Assembly (NCBI RefSeq): GCF_016907925.1
Contig: NZ_JAFBCZ010000034.1
Coordinates: 1-63,400, forward strand
From: Herpetosiphon giganteus
GTDB taxonomy: Bacteria; Chloroflexota; Chloroflexia; Chloroflexales; Herpetosiphonaceae
Direction: 5' to 3'
Length of the DNA stretch: 63,400 nucleotides
The notes under the pieces were generated by a model, which worked only from the letters and a program-made list of their open reading frames with translations, made no database searches and was not told where the DNA came from. The position numbers and the translations under genes are program-made. Below, piece by piece: positions 62,655-63,400 of the stretch. Every line of letters begins with the position of its first letter. Within the stretch, counting starts at the first letter, position 1.

Positions 62655-63302
62655 ATGACACACAATCAACCAACCGTAGAATTACGCCCAGCCAACGCCA
62701 ACGATTTAGCCATTTTGGGTGAATTGTTGCTCGATTTATATGATGCTGAGTTGCCCGATTCGTTACGTGGAGCCGATAGCCAACGCCAAGCCTTATTGCG
62801 CTACACCTTGCACGCCAATAATTTTGCTGGCGTGCGCGGACGCTATATCGTGCGCAATCAAGCAGGCGATGTTGTCGGCATGGCAGGCATTCAATTCCCC
62901 AACGAGCCAGCCCCTGATCGAGTGCCACGCGGCACGCTAAATATGGCGGTGCAATTGATTGGCCTGAAGCATACGCTGCATCTATTGAGCACCGTCGCAG
63001 CCTCGATGCTGATGCCACCACCAAAATTCAACCCCGACTATGCCTACATTCATGGGATTGTGGTACGCGCCCAGCAACGCGGCCAAGGCTATGGCGCGGC
63101 AATTATGCAAGCAGTTGAGCAGCAATTAGCTGCGCGCAAGGTTGCTGGCGCACAACTACAAGTTATCGTCGATAACCAGCAAGCGGCGAAATTATACGAG
63201 CGTTTGGGCTATCGCACAGTCTATCGCTCGCCCAAATGGCTCGATCGCGTGACGATTCCGAATATTTTGATGCAAAAACCGTTAGTAATAAGTAAGGAAT
63301 AA
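62655..63302 (+). CDS. GNAT N-acetyltransferase
   Basis: 215 residues. N-terminal VELRPANANDLAILGELL, then YIHGIVVRAQQRGQGYGAAIM (acetyl-CoA loop QRGQGYG) and LQVIVDNQQAAKLYERLGY. A typical single-domain acetyltransferase of unknown substrate. It ends the DegV-to-GNAT run; its ATG follows the DUF58 stop by two bases. The remaining ~98 bases of the window hold no gene. Confidence 0.88.
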   Translation: MTHNQPTVELRPANANDLAILGELLLDLYDAELPDSLRGADSQRQALLRYTLHANNFAGVRGRYIVRNQAGDVVGMAGIQFPNEPAPDRVPRGTLNMAVQLIGLKHTLHLLSTVAASMLMPPPKFNPDYAYIHGIVVRAQQRGQGYGAAIMQAVEQQLAARKVAGAQLQVIVDNQQAAKLYERLGYRTVYRSPKWLDRVTIPNILMQKPLVISKE

Positions 63303-63400
63303 TAAATAACCACTGTTGCTAGTTAAATGAACGGATTGTGATGATGCATGCCGAAAGGATGAACCCTAAACCCCTTGGCTTAACGCAGAACGTCCTCGAT

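Noticed and set aside
63303-63400. Start of a further gene at the right edge
   Set aside because: The last ~98 bases show only repeat-type words (TTAACGCAGAA) and no ribosome site with an open frame.

Overview
The window looks like chromosomal DNA of a filamentous Chloroflexota bacterium, most probably Herpetosiphon or a close relative. This is inferred from about 50% G+C, the mix of families (GTP-type PEP carboxykinase, CrtI-type desaturase, cyanophycin genes, NACHT/FGE-like protein, LOTUS/NYN protein), and intergenic DNA packed with short dispersed repeats. No name can be proven from the sequence alone. No phage, conjugative element, transposase, tRNA or CRISPR array was seen.

Layout. At 1-470 is the 5' end of a 16S rRNA gene on the minus strand, with two near-consensus tandem promoters and, between them and the 16S, a hairpin plus U-run that looks like an intrinsic terminator. 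At 0.6-4.7 kb are a minus-strand operon (pseudokinase with SH3-like domains, degenerate Sir2-like protein, Sir2 deacylase) and a possibly leaderless methyltransferase. At 4.8-13.9 kb are a class V aminotransferase, an alpha/beta hydrolase, a HEAT-repeat protein, an FKBP isomerase, SbcC and a B12-binding-type radical SAM enzyme. At 14-25 kb are a secreted beta-propeller, a membrane MutS-like ATPase, a solute-binding protein, a B-box/TPR protein, CrtI, an orphan ParB and PckG. At 25.6-35.9 kb are duplicated lipoproteins, a SpoU methyltransferase, a GAF histidine kinase with a GT2 glycosyltransferase, a TolB-like lipoprotein, a DUF4230 protein and an Era GTPase with an unusual N-terminal extension.

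At 36-39.5 kb is a two-gene unit that is the best candidate for an undescribed system. It holds a NACHT NTPase ending in a formylglycine-generating-enzyme fold that has lost both catalytic cysteines, and a small partner with a matching N-terminal/linker design. At 39.9-44.1 kb are a Nif3-like protein and the NYN-LOTUS/trpF/Trm112-like operon. At 44.7-47.7 kb are a UbiA-family transferase, an ABA4-like membrane protein, a hotdog thioesterase and a quinone reductase. At 48-52 kb are a DUF2071 protein, a GT4 glycosyltransferase, a VOC protein and a beta-carbonic anhydrase. At 52-56 kb cyanophycinase and cyanophycin synthetase form a nitrogen-storage pair. At 56-63.3 kb are RqcH, guanylate kinase and a run of DegV, GNAT, MoxR, DUF58 and GNAT genes.

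The spaces between genes are unusual. Three copies of a ~180 bp element with terminal inverted repeats (44409, 47862, 49152) share a palindromic core that also occurs alone just behind genes, probably as a terminator. Many other gaps are mosaics of recurring short 'words' in both orientations. All function calls rest on reading translated sequence and motifs by eye; no database search was run.
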